A stretch of 64,000 bases of DNA. Source: Krasilnikovia cinnamomea. Lineage in GTDB: Bacteria; Actinomycetota; Actinomycetes; Mycobacteriales; Micromonosporaceae. A program made the position numbers and the translations under genes. A model generated the notes under the pieces. It was given only the letters and a program-made list of their open reading frames with translations. It did not search any database and was not told the origin of the DNA. This document shows positions 33,990 to 42,333 of this stretch, piece after piece (position 1 is the stretch's first letter; each line of letters begins with the position of its first letter). The DNA is taken from contig NZ_SHKY01000001.1 of the NCBI RefSeq assembly GCF_004217545.1, forward strand, positions 3,410,001-3,474,000. Direction: 5' to 3'.

Positions 33990-34912
33990 TTGAAATTCAT
34001 GGGCTGACCAAACGCTTCGGGCGGGTGACCGCCGTGGACGACCTGTCGTTCGTTGCGAGGCCCGGTTCGGTGACCGGGTTCCTCGGCCCGAACGGGGCCG
34101 GCAAGTCCACCACCATGCGGATGGTGCTCGGCCTGGATCGCCCCACATCCGGCTTCGCCACGGTCTGCGGTCGGCCGGTTCGCGAACTGCGGCACCCAGC
34201 CCGGACCGTCGGCGCGGTTCTCGACGCGGGCTGGGTGCTGCCGCAACGGTCGGCAAGGGCACACCTGCGCTGGATCGCCGCCGCGAGTGGGTTGCCGGCG
34301 TCGCGGGTCGATGAGGTCATCGCCGAGGTCGGGCTGACCACCGCCGCCGGCCGCCGGGTCCGTGGCTTCTCCCTCGGCATGCGTCAACGACTCGGTATCG
34401 CCGCGGCCCTGCTGGGTGATCCCGAGGTGTTGTTGCTCGACGAGCCGGTCAACGGCCTCGATCCGGACGGCATCCTCTGGCTGCGTGGCCTCGTGCGCGG
34501 GTACGCCGAACAAGGCCGCACGGTACTGCTCTCCAGCCACCTGCTGGCGGAGCTGGCCGGCAACGTGGATGAGGTGGTGGTGATCGGCCGGGGTCGGTTG
34601 ATCACACAGCAGGCGATCGGTTCGTTCCTGGCGTCGTCGGCGGCCACCCGCGTGCGGGTGCGGGTTGATGACCCGGACCGGTTGCGCGTGGCATTGACGG
34701 AGGGCGGGCACACCTTCGGGACGCACGACGAGCGGGATCCGACGGTACTGACCGTTTCCGGGCTGCGTACCGAGGAAGTCGGTGCGCTGGCCAGGACGGC
34801 GGGATGCACAGTGTGGGAGCTGACGGCGCAGACCGCGTCGCTGGAGGAGGCGTTCTTGAAGGCTACGAAGACCCACTCCGAGCACGTCGCCGGGGAGGCC
34901 GGTAATGCGTGA
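33986..34912 (+). CDS. ABC transporter ATPase, probable immunity (LanF-like)
   Basis: 308 residues, overlapping the LanT stop by four bases. Walker A GPNGAGKSTT, signature FSLGMRQRL and Walker B VLLLDEPVNGLD are intact, and the accessory C-terminal part resembles DrrA/BcrA-type drug-export ATPases. Together with the permease at 34905 it forms an ABC-2 exporter. In lantibiotic operons such pairs (LanFE) expel the peptide from the producer's own membrane. The link to immunity is from context. Confidence 0.88.
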   Translation: MIEIHGLTKRFGRVTAVDDLSFVARPGSVTGFLGPNGAGKSTTMRMVLGLDRPTSGFATVCGRPVRELRHPARTVGAVLDAGWVLPQRSARAHLRWIAAASGLPASRVDEVIAEVGLTTAAGRRVRGFSLGMRQRLGIAAALLGDPEVLLLDEPVNGLDPDGILWLRGLVRGYAEQGRTVLLSSHLLAELAGNVDEVVVIGRGRLITQQAIGSFLASSAATRVRVRVDDPDRLRVALTEGGHTFGTHDERDPTVLTVSGLRTEEVGALARTAGCTVWELTAQTASLEEAFLKATKTHSEHVAGEAGNA

Positions 34913-35633
34913 GTCGTTGGCCGCCGAGTGGCTCAAGCTTCGTTCCGTGCGCTCGACCTATGTCTTGCTCGGCAGTGTGGTGATGGTGACCGTGCTCCTG
35001 GCGGCGGCGGTTGGCGCCTCGGCATCCGGTGCGCACGATCCGGTGCGCCGCAATGACCTCCTGGTCGGGCTTCTGGGCTACGGCCTGGTCATCTACATGG
35101 CGCTGAGTGCCCTGAGCGTCAGCCAGGAGTACAGCTCCGGCACGATCCGGACGACGTTCGGTGTACTGCCACACCGAGGGTTTGTGGTTGTGGTCAAGGC
35201 GAGCCTGCTCGCCGCCGTGTGCGCGGCCAGCGCCGCCGTGCTGACCCCTGTCGCACTCCTGGTGGGCAGTGCGGCGGCCGGGCAGGCGCTGGAGTGGGAC
35301 GGCGCTCGGCGGCTATTGTGGGGCGTCCCGGTAATCGTGGGTATCACAGCTGTCATAGCAGTTGCCGTGGGGGTGCTGGTGCGCCGGACCGCCATCGCGC
35401 TGGCGATCGTCATCATCTGGCCGCTGCTTATCGAGGGTCTGACCACGCTGGTGCCGCGGTTCGGGCCGCGCCTGGCCACGCTGCTGCCGTTCACGAATGC
35501 GCACTTCTTCCTCGGCGACTCGCAGGGGCTCGCCTTCGCCTGGCCGCCGGCGACCGGCCTGCTGGTCTTCGCTGGAGTCGCCGGGATGCTGCTGGGTGCG
35601 GCCGTCCTGACGGTCCGCTATCGCGACGTGTGA
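34905..35633 (+). CDS. ABC-2 permease, partner of the preceding ATPase
   Basis: 242 residues with about six membrane helices, for example GLLGYGLVIYMALSALSV and ALAIVIIWPLLIEGLTTLV. The SQEYSSGTIRTTFGVLP motif is typical of ABC-2 permeases. It overlaps the ATPase gene by eight bases, so the two are translated together. It is the last gene of the first operon; an inverted repeat and the SARP gene follow. Likely the membrane part of a LanFE-type immunity exporter. Confidence 0.85.
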   Translation: MRESLAAEWLKLRSVRSTYVLLGSVVMVTVLLAAAVGASASGAHDPVRRNDLLVGLLGYGLVIYMALSALSVSQEYSSGTIRTTFGVLPHRGFVVVVKASLLAAVCAASAAVLTPVALLVGSAAAGQALEWDGARRLLWGVPVIVGITAVIAVAVGVLVRRTAIALAIVIIWPLLIEGLTTLVPRFGPRLATLLPFTNAHFFLGDSQGLAFAWPPATGLLVFAGVAGMLLGAAVLTVRYRDV

Positions 35634-35695
35634 CAGCCACGTCCATGGTCGAGCCTGGCTCGATAGCTGCCTTAAGACATTGACCTGTCTAGAGA

Positions 35696-35730
35696 TGTCG
35701 ATCTACGGTGATGACTGTAGTAAATCGACA
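35696..35730. promoter_or_regulatory. Inverted repeat in the SARP promoter region
   Basis: TGTCGAT (35696-35702) and ATCGACA (35724-35730) are perfect complements, with CTAC/GTAG nested inside. The patch is AT-rich and lies about 130 bases before the SARP gene. Probable operator, possibly for the regulator itself. Confidence 0.55.
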
Positions 35731-35858
35731 GTAAAGGATGTGCGCGGATCTGAGCCTAATCCGACGCGGCCGCCCCACGGCATAAACCCACGCAGGACCC
35801 GGGCACCGCCACACACCAGCCCACACAGCAGCGACCGACGGAAGATGACAACGGGGAA

Positions 35859-36683
35859 ATGATCTTCAAAGTACTGGGTCCGCTCGAGGTCATGGGGACC
35901 GTCAAGACCGGCTCGCCCGTGCGGCGCGCCATACTCATCGCATTTCTGCTCCGCGCGGGTCAGTCGATAGGCGTCGCGGAACTGTCCGGGCTGCTCTGGG
36001 ACACGCCTCCGAACTCTGCCGTCGCCAACATCCGCACCCATCTCACCGGCCTGCGCCGCGATCTGGACGAGGCCGCACCGGGCCTGGGCGCCCGGGTCAA
36101 GACCTACCGCGGCACCCAGGTGGGCTACGGCATGCAGGTGACCGCCGACGAGCTCGACCTGGTCAGTTTCACCCGAGCCGCGCAGCACGGCCGGAGCCTG
36201 CTGCTGCGCGGCCTCGTGGACCAGGCCGCCAGCGTCCTTGAGGACGCCATGGCGCTGTGGCGCGGCCCATTCGGCCAGGACCTGCCTGCGACCCGGTGGT
36301 TCAACGCTCACGCCGCCGGGCTCAACAACGCCCGATTCCACGCGTACGAGGGGTTGTTCACGGCGCGCATCCTGGCCAATCGCACCGAGATGCTGTCGTA
36401 CGAGATCGAGAGCGCGCTGGCCGAGTCACCGTACCGGCAACGGCTCTGGGAACTGCTGTCGGCCGTGCACTGTATCGAGGGTGATGCGGCCGGCGCGTTG
36501 ACCGTGATCAGACGATGTCAGCAACTGTTCGCCGAGGACCTCGGCCTGGATCTGCCTCCGAGTCTCGGCGCGTTGCGTACCGCTGCTCTGAGCTGGGACC
36601 GCGAGCAAGCTCTGCGGTTGGTGGCTTCGGGCATCTCCGCCGGTGATCACATCGGCACCCAGTCCCTCTCCGCCGCTTCCTAG
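35859..36683 (+). CDS. SARP-family pathway regulator
   Basis: 274 residues: an OmpR-type winged helix (FKVLGPLEVMG, IRTHLTGLRRDLDEAAPG) and a bacterial transcriptional activation domain (LDLVSFTRAAQHGRSLL, ESPYRQRLWELLSAVHCIEGDAAGALT). There is no ATPase or TPR domain, so this is the short, cluster-specific type that usually activates antibiotic genes by binding direct repeats near -35. Between the two transporter pairs, it is the likely activator of one or both lanthipeptide operons. GGGGAA lies just before the ATG. Confidence 0.92.
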   Translation: MIFKVLGPLEVMGTVKTGSPVRRAILIAFLLRAGQSIGVAELSGLLWDTPPNSAVANIRTHLTGLRRDLDEAAPGLGARVKTYRGTQVGYGMQVTADELDLVSFTRAAQHGRSLLLRGLVDQAASVLEDAMALWRGPFGQDLPATRWFNAHAAGLNNARFHAYEGLFTARILANRTEMLSYEIESALAESPYRQRLWELLSAVHCIEGDAAGALTVIRRCQQLFAEDLGLDLPPSLGALRTAALSWDREQALRLVASGISAGDHIGTQSLSAAS

Positions 36684-36714
36684 CGGTGAGTTCCCGAACA
36701 ACCGAGGTAGGGCA

Positions 36715-37626
36715 ATGATCGAAGTCAAGCAACTCAGCAAGCGCTACGGTGCGACCGTGGCCGTGGACGGGCTGTCGTTCACCGTCGAACCCGGACGCGT
36801 CACCGGTTTCCTCGGTCCCAATGGCGCCGGAAAGTCCACCACCATGCGGGCCATGGTCGGCCTCGACCGGCCTACCTCCGGCGAGGTGCTGATCGACGGT
36901 AAACGCTATGACCAACTGGCCCACCCCCTGCGCCAGGTGGGCGCGCTGCTCGACGCGAGGTCCCTGAACGGTGGCCGGACGGTGCGGGGACACCTGCAGG
37001 GCCTGGCCCTGAGCAACCGGATCCCGGCCGCACGAGTCCATGAGGTGCTTGACATCGTCGGGCTCGCGGGCGTGGCCGGCAAGCGCGCCAAGGGCCTCTC
37101 GCTCGGCATGTCCCAGCGTCTGGGTGTCGCCGCCGCGCTGCTCGGCGACCCTCAGGTGCTGCTGCTCGACGAACCGGTCAACGGACTCGACCCGGAGGGA
37201 ATCCTCTGGATCCGGGGCCTGATGAAGCGCCTGGCCGCCGACGGCCGGACGGTCTTCGTCTCCAGCCACCTGATGAGCGAGATGGCGCTCACCGCAGACC
37301 ATCTCATCGTCATTGGGCAGGGACGGCTGCTGGCTGACAGCTCGGTCAGCGAGTTCATCGACCGCAACGCCCGTTCGTTCATCCTGATCCGCACGCCCGA
37401 GCCGGAGAAGATGCGTTCCACGCTCACCACCGCGGGCATCCGCGTCGAGCAGGGCGGCGACGGTGCGCTCGAAGCCGTCGGGACGACCCTGGAGGCCGTC
37501 GGCGCGCTGGCCGCGCAGCATCAGGTGACGGTGTACGAGATCAGCCCGCAGGTTGCCTCCCTGGAGGAGGCGTTCATGCAATTGACGGCCAACGCGGTGG
37601 AGTACCGCGCACAGCAGGGAGTATGA
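36715..37626 (+). CDS. ABC transporter ATPase, second immunity/export pair
   Basis: 303 residues from the ATG at 36715; a frame open further upstream overlaps the SARP gene. Walker A GPNGAGKSTT, signature LSLGMSQRL and Walker B VLLLDEPVNGLD are intact. It closely resembles the ATPase at 33986 in sequence (MIE start, GLDRPTSG, VNGLDP-GILW), so the two pairs probably arose by duplication. Two LanFE-type pairs fit two different lantibiotic products in one locus. Confidence 0.88.
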   Translation: MIEVKQLSKRYGATVAVDGLSFTVEPGRVTGFLGPNGAGKSTTMRAMVGLDRPTSGEVLIDGKRYDQLAHPLRQVGALLDARSLNGGRTVRGHLQGLALSNRIPAARVHEVLDIVGLAGVAGKRAKGLSLGMSQRLGVAAALLGDPQVLLLDEPVNGLDPEGILWIRGLMKRLAADGRTVFVSSHLMSEMALTADHLIVIGQGRLLADSSVSEFIDRNARSFILIRTPEPEKMRSTLTTAGIRVEQGGDGALEAVGTTLEAVGALAAQHQVTVYEISPQVASLEEAFMQLTANAVEYRAQQGV

Positions 37627-38396
37627 CCGTGATGAACCTGGGCGCGGCCCTTTCATTCGAGCTGAGCAAGATTCGTACGCTGCGTTCCACCGCCTGGAAC
37701 CTCGGTTTGTTCCTGGTGGTCAGCGTGGCACTGGCGATCACGACGGGATACTTTCTGCGGATCACTTACACCGACCTCAGCGCGTCGGCGCAACAGCGGT
37801 TCGATCCGATCGGTGCTGGCCACAGCGGACTGCAGCTCGGTCTGCTCGCACTGGTGATCCTCGGTGTCCTCGTCGTGACCAGCGAGTTCTCCTCCGGAAC
37901 CATCCGCAGCTCGCTGACCGCGGTGCCACGTCGCGGCGTGTTCTTTACCTCGAAGCTGCTCGCCGGTGCCCTGGTGGCGTTCGCCGCCTCGGTCGTGGTG
38001 GTGGTCGTCAGCTTCTTCGCCACGCAGGCCGCGCTCGGCTCGCACAGCGTCGGGATCGGCGACGACGGTGTTCTGCGTTCGTTGGTCGGGGCTGTGCTCT
38101 ACACCACGCTGCTGACCGTCTTCGCCATGGGTCTGGCTACTGTGCTGCGCAGCGCCGCACTGACCATCGGGATCCTGATTCCGCTGTTCTTCATGGTGTC
38201 GACCATTCTCGCCAACATTCCACACGTGCAGAAGGTCGCCCAGTTCCTGCCGGACATCGCGGGCGGGCAGATCCTGTACCGGGAACCGCAGGGTACGACG
38301 GTCCTCAACCCGTGGACCGGCCTGGCGGTGCTGGTGGCGTGGACGGCCGCCGCGGTAGTCGGGGGCTTTCTGGTGATTCGGCGTCGCGACGCCTGA
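37623..38396 (+). CDS. ABC-2 permease, partner of the second ATPase
   Basis: 257 residues starting with a four-base overlap of the ATPase stop. Six membrane helices are visible, with the family motif TSEFSSGTIRSSLTAVPRR and a helix pair GVLVVTSEF/FLVIRRRDA at the end. The long loop ending DLSASAQQRFDPIGAGHSG lies outside. Last gene of this rightward run; a strong terminator follows. An immunity role is inferred as for the first pair. Confidence 0.85.
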   Translation: MTVMNLGAALSFELSKIRTLRSTAWNLGLFLVVSVALAITTGYFLRITYTDLSASAQQRFDPIGAGHSGLQLGLLALVILGVLVVTSEFSSGTIRSSLTAVPRRGVFFTSKLLAGALVAFAASVVVVVVSFFATQAALGSHSVGIGDDGVLRSLVGAVLYTTLLTVFAMGLATVLRSAALTIGILIPLFFMVSTILANIPHVQKVAQFLPDIAGGQILYREPQGTTVLNPWTGLAVLVAWTAAAVVGGFLVIRRRDA

Positions 38397-38410
38397 GCGC
38401 TGTACCGAAC

Positions 38411-38440
38411 GGCCCCGCACGCTCCCAGGCGTGCGGGGCC
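38411..38440. terminator. Bidirectional terminator between convergent operons
   Basis: GGCCCCGCACGC (38411-38422) pairs perfectly with GCGTGCGGGGCC (38429-38440) around TCCCAG and is followed by GTTT. It separates the rightward permease from the leftward oxidoreductase gene. Confidence 0.92.
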
Positions 38441-38453
38441 GTTTCCCGTGCGG

Positions 38454-39368
38454 TCACGCCCGTAGCAGAGCCAGGAGGTCCCGAGCAGCTGCCCGCGGTC
38501 CGTACACCGACGCGACCCCGGTCACGTTGAGCACGACCTCGTCGACGCCGGCGGCGCGGTAGGCGTCCAGTCGCTGGTGAATATCCTCAGCGCTGCCGTA
38601 CAGGAAGACACCGCTGTCGGCGAGCCGGTGCGCATCCCGGGTAGGCGCGCCGCGCAGTTCCACTCCGGAGCGCCGCAGGACGTCAGCGTAGTGCGGCGCG
38701 CGGGAGTGTGCCCCGCACGCAGCCTCCACCAACGCGGTGAGATCCCGATCCGGGTCGGCCAGCGCACAGGGCACGATCGCGGTGACCTGGACCGGAGCCT
38801 CCAGGGTGCGCTCGGCGGCCCGGATCGATGGGATCAGGGTCGTCCGCACGTAGTCGGCCGAGCACAGCCAGGTGATCGCCACGTCGGCCGCCTCTCCGGC
38901 GAGCCGGGCCATCCGCGGGCGTAGCACGCCCAGGCCCACCTGTACGGGCGGAGCCACGGCCGGAACCAGGGCCTGCTCGGCGTCACCGGCGAGCAGGCCG
39001 CGCACCGCGCGGAGGTAGTCACGAGCCGCCTGCAGCGGCTTGCGGTACGGGCTGCCCAGCAGGGCCGCCTGCAATTGCGCAGAGCCCGGGCCGAAGCCCG
39101 CCACGACCGGATGGCCGGTGGCCATGGCCGTTGAGCGGGCCTCCAGCGCCGCGAGATACGGCGAGCGGAACGGCATCAGCGAGACGCCGAAGCCGACCGG
39201 CACCCGTAGGCCGCGCCCGGCGAGCCAGGCGGCCAACTGGTGCGATTCCAGCACCATGCCCTGACCTTGCCACAGCCGGGTCGCGCCGGCCTGCTGCACC
39301 AGCTTCGCGAACGGCACAACATGTTCGGGCTGGGTGGGTGCGAACGGCAGCAGGATCGACCGGCGCAT
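38454..39368 (-). CDS. LLM-class (F420- or flavin-dependent) oxidoreductase
   Basis: 304 residues from the ATG at 39368, which overlaps the stop of the small membrane gene. Luciferase-like fold: SILLPFAPTQPEHVVPFAKLVQQAGATRLW at the start contains strand and helix 1, then VPVGFGVSLMPFRSP, VVAGFGPGS, and YGSAEDIHQRLDAYRAAGVDEVV. In actinomycetes this family often uses F420H2. Some lanthipeptide pathways use F420H2 reductases (LanJC type) to turn dehydroalanine into D-alanine, a modification known in lacticin 3147. That role here is a plausible inference because the gene ends the operon. Confidence 0.8.
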   Translation of the reverse strand: MRRSILLPFAPTQPEHVVPFAKLVQQAGATRLWQGQGMVLESHQLAAWLAGRGLRVPVGFGVSLMPFRSPYLAALEARSTAMATGHPVVAGFGPGSAQLQAALLGSPYRKPLQAARDYLRAVRGLLAGDAEQALVPAVAPPVQVGLGVLRPRMARLAGEAADVAITWLCSADYVRTTLIPSIRAAERTLEAPVQVTAIVPCALADPDRDLTALVEAACGAHSRAPHYADVLRRSGVELRGAPTRDAHRLADSGVFLYGSAEDIHQRLDAYRAAGVDEVVLNVTGVASVYGPRAAARDLLALLRA

Positions 39369-39532
39369 CAGCCCGCCCGCCGGCCCCGGACGTACATGAC
39401 CAGCGACAGGATCGCTCCGAACCCGATGGCGAAGGCCGCGCCCTGGTAATTGTCCTGGGTCAGACTCACGATCGCGATCACGACGCCAATGAAGATCGGA
39501 AATCCGCTGCCCGCACTGCTCTTCCTTGCCAT
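39368..39532 (-). CDS. 54-residue membrane protein in the lanthipeptide operon
   Basis: 54 residues from an ATG at 39532 with GAGGAG upstream. It has two short hydrophobic helices (FPIFIGVVIAIVSL and AAFAIGFGAILSLVMYV) and basic ends, MARKSSAGSG and RGRRAG. Its stop overlaps the next start. Small two-helix proteins in lantibiotic operons can be immunity proteins (LanI/LanH type), but sequence alone does not show this. Confidence 0.7.
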   Translation of the reverse strand: MARKSSAGSGFPIFIGVVIAIVSLTQDNYQGAAFAIGFGAILSLVMYVRGRRAG

Positions 39533-39555
39533 GTCGCTCCTCCTCGTACGATTGG

Positions 39556-42333
39556 TCACACTGAAGTAGGCCCGGTGAACGCCACCGGGAGCGCGCCGGT
39601 CCACTCACCCGCGCCGGCCGCCCGCAAAAGCAGGTCGGTGTCGCCGACGCCGGACCAGCCGAGGAAGTAGCCCAGCAGGGAGGTACGGCCTGGCGCGCCG
39701 GTGGCGAAGCCGTCGGTGCGGGCGGCGCCGATGACCCGGCGCTGGTGGTCCACAGCCCGTCCGATGAGTGAGTCGTCGCCGAGGATCCGGGCGACGCCGA
39801 GCAGCGCCTGAATCACACCGCTGCTGCCGTGGCACACGGAGAGATCGACCGGCTGTCCCGGCCTCAGCTCGGTGGCGCTGTCGAGGATGGCGTCCAGGCG
39901 CGGGCCGACCAGCCAGTCAGTCCGACCAGCCGAGGCCATGATCTCGGCGGCACTCAGTGCCAGCCCCGCCGCGCCGTTGCACCATCCCGGCACGGGCGAG
40001 AGCTCACCGCCGGTCAGCCGTTCGGCCAGCCAGTCCGCCGACGACCTGGCCAGGGCCGCATCACCGAGTACGCGGCCGATCCGGGCCGCGGCCCAGCGCA
40101 ACCCGAGTTCGCCGTGCGCGACGTCGAACCAGGGCTTGTCGCGGACAACATCCAGGTGCTGCACGGTCAGGTCGCGAAGCAGGCGGAGCTGCGCCTCGCC
40201 GGCCGCTGGGTCCAGGCCGTTCTCCATCCGCGCCAGCAGCAGCATCAACACGCCCGCGGGGCCGTTGCCCAGATCGGTCTCCAGGGTCCCGGCCTCGGCG
40301 CGCCGCGCGATGCCGCCGAACGCGCGAGCCAGCCAGTCCTCGTCCACGTCCGGGCGGGACAGCAGGAGGGACGTTGCGCCGGTCAGCACACTCTCCGGGG
40401 CCTTGAGCAAGCCGTCCGGATAGTCGGCGAGCAGGCTGTCCAGGCCGCGTTCGGCACTTCGGTGGACCTCCCGCAGGTCGGCGTCATGGTGGGCGGCGTG
40501 GCGGAGGAACGCCACGATCCCACCCGAGTCGTGGAAGGAGATGAACGTTCCCGGCGCCAGCGTCGGCGCGGCCCGGTCGGGGCCGATACCGCAGACCCAA
40601 CCCAGCTCCGCCCCGGCGGCCCCCTGGTGCGAGACACCGACGGCGGCGATCGTCCGGGCGATGCCGGTCCACCACTGCCCGGGCCGCGCTGCCGCCAGCG
40701 CCGGACCGAAGACGCTGTGCCTGGACATCCCTCCCGGCCCCGCGATCTCGGCGAACGTCTCCTCCAGCAGGAAATGGTGGAAGGTGTCCGGCTGCTCGGC
40801 GTTCTGCCGGACACCACGCTGGGCGAACTCCAGCGCGGACCATTTGTGAGCGCCGGCGAACGCGGTCCGTGCGGTTGCCAACTCCGTGGAGCCCGCGCGT
40901 GCCTGGAAGAGCGGGATGTTGCCGGTACGCAGGGCTGCCCGTTCCTGCTCGCCGACATAGGCCGCAGCCTCAGCACTCAGGTGCGGGGGATACTGCCCGA
41001 GCAGGTTCAGCACCCGCTCGGACTCGGCTTGACGGCGCAGGTAGTCGGGGTGACTGGCGGCGTCGAGGAACCTGCCGTAGACCATGGTGGAGCGGATCAG
41101 GCAGCGTACCGGCATGGCCGGGTGCTTGGTGAGTACCTTGGTGATGCTGCCGTCACGGACCGCTGCGAGGGCGTCGACGTAGCCGGCGCGGATGTCGGCG
41201 AACCAGTCCGTCGGCACGAGCGCCCGCTCGCCGAGGCGGGGGACGTTGTCGGTTTGCTGGTAGGTGACCGGCAACCACCGTACGGCGATGCCGTCGGTGT
41301 CGTTGTCGTGCACGACCGGCCGCTGCATCTTCGAGGTCTGCTCGCCCGCGACCCCCACGCCGGACATGTTCAGGTCGTTGCGGGAGGTGGGGTCGAGCAT
41401 CGGCACCAGCATCGTCGAGGCGATGGAGAGCTTCAGCTGGTTGGCGAGCCTGTGTGGCAGGGTGTCACTGTCCACGCCGGAGTCCGGCCGCACGATGGTC
41501 TCGGTGTCGATGACGCATGGATACTCGCCACCGGCGATGAGGTTCTCGTCGTGCAGATCCGAGGCGCCGATGGTGCCGAAGATCGCGCAGAGGGCACCGA
41601 AGCGGTAGAAGTAGCGGCTCGGCTGGTCGTCCCCCGTCATGGCCCGAGGCGTGACGAATTCCTGCCATCCGTGGTCGCCTACCGAGACCGACCGAGGCAG
41701 GCAGTCGCGAAGCGAGTACGCGAGGTGCGGGTCGACCGCCGCGTAGAGGTCGCGGACGAACTCGTCGGAGTCCAGCGTCCGGGGTTTGTAGATGATCCGG
41801 GTGCCGCCGGAGAGCTCCACGCCGACCACCTTGTGGTTGTCGTTGTGCAGGTCGCCGCCGGTCGCGGAGAGGCCCACGATGGTCTCGTCCGCAGCCGGCA
41901 GCAACCCGGCGGCGTGCAGCTCCGCGCGGTCGGCAGCGTACGCGGCGAAGATCTCGGCGTACGGTTCCAGCGACTGCCGCACGATGGTCTCCAGCCGCTG
42001 TTCCAGCACCGGATAGCGGCCGAGGAGCTGCCGCGCGTGCGTAGGTTCGCTGAGGTGTGCACGGAATGCGCGCAGCGCAGGTCCGTCGGTGGTGGTCATG
42101 GGCAGGCCGCGCTGCTCGCGGAAGTCGTGGAACTCGGCGATCAGCGTGCGGAAGGCCAGTCCCTCCACCGTGACCGCGAGGTCGGTCCACACCGTGTTCA
42201 GTAGCGGTTCCACGCGGTGAGCCGGGGCTACCGCGGCGACGAGCGGACGCAGCCGCCGGTCGACCCGCTCGCGGGGCACGATGCCGGTGTAGAAGGGCAG
42301 GAACGCGTCGATGGCGATGCTGGGCGTGGTCAT
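39556..42333 (-). CDS. lanM2: Divergent LanM (third synthetase; probably for one of the two-component peptides)
   Basis: 925 residues with GGAGGAG before the ATG and a four-base overlap with LanT. Dehydratase motifs are present but unlike the other two: GDLHNDNHKV near 161, YKPR near 180, SDLHDEN near 258 and IDTET. Cyclase zinc motifs GWCNG (near 780) and VCHGSSG (near 833) and VAHGELG (near 737) are intact. It shares little continuous sequence with the LanMs at 28933 and 44492, suggesting a different substrate. Two-component lantibiotics usually have one LanM per peptide, so it may serve the alpha or the beta peptide at 47578-47927. Confidence 0.93.
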   Translation of the reverse strand: MTTPSIAIDAFLPFYTGIVPRERVDRRLRPLVAAVAPAHRVEPLLNTVWTDLAVTVEGLAFRTLIAEFHDFREQRGLPMTTTDGPALRAFRAHLSEPTHARQLLGRYPVLEQRLETIVRQSLEPYAEIFAAYAADRAELHAAGLLPAADETIVGLSATGGDLHNDNHKVVGVELSGGTRIIYKPRTLDSDEFVRDLYAAVDPHLAYSLRDCLPRSVSVGDHGWQEFVTPRAMTGDDQPSRYFYRFGALCAIFGTIGASDLHDENLIAGGEYPCVIDTETIVRPDSGVDSDTLPHRLANQLKLSIASTMLVPMLDPTSRNDLNMSGVGVAGEQTSKMQRPVVHDNDTDGIAVRWLPVTYQQTDNVPRLGERALVPTDWFADIRAGYVDALAAVRDGSITKVLTKHPAMPVRCLIRSTMVYGRFLDAASHPDYLRRQAESERVLNLLGQYPPHLSAEAAAYVGEQERAALRTGNIPLFQARAGSTELATARTAFAGAHKWSALEFAQRGVRQNAEQPDTFHHFLLEETFAEIAGPGGMSRHSVFGPALAAARPGQWWTGIARTIAAVGVSHQGAAGAELGWVCGIGPDRAAPTLAPGTFISFHDSGGIVAFLRHAAHHDADLREVHRSAERGLDSLLADYPDGLLKAPESVLTGATSLLLSRPDVDEDWLARAFGGIARRAEAGTLETDLGNGPAGVLMLLLARMENGLDPAAGEAQLRLLRDLTVQHLDVVRDKPWFDVAHGELGLRWAAARIGRVLGDAALARSSADWLAERLTGGELSPVPGWCNGAAGLALSAAEIMASAGRTDWLVGPRLDAILDSATELRPGQPVDLSVCHGSSGVIQALLGVARILGDDSLIGRAVDHQRRVIGAARTDGFATGAPGRTSLLGYFLGWSGVGDTDLLLRAAGAGEWTGALPVAFTGPTSV

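Noticed and set aside
39829..42204. A 791-codon rightward frame
   Set aside because: Antisense to the LanM at 39556, which has all dehydratase and cyclase motifs.
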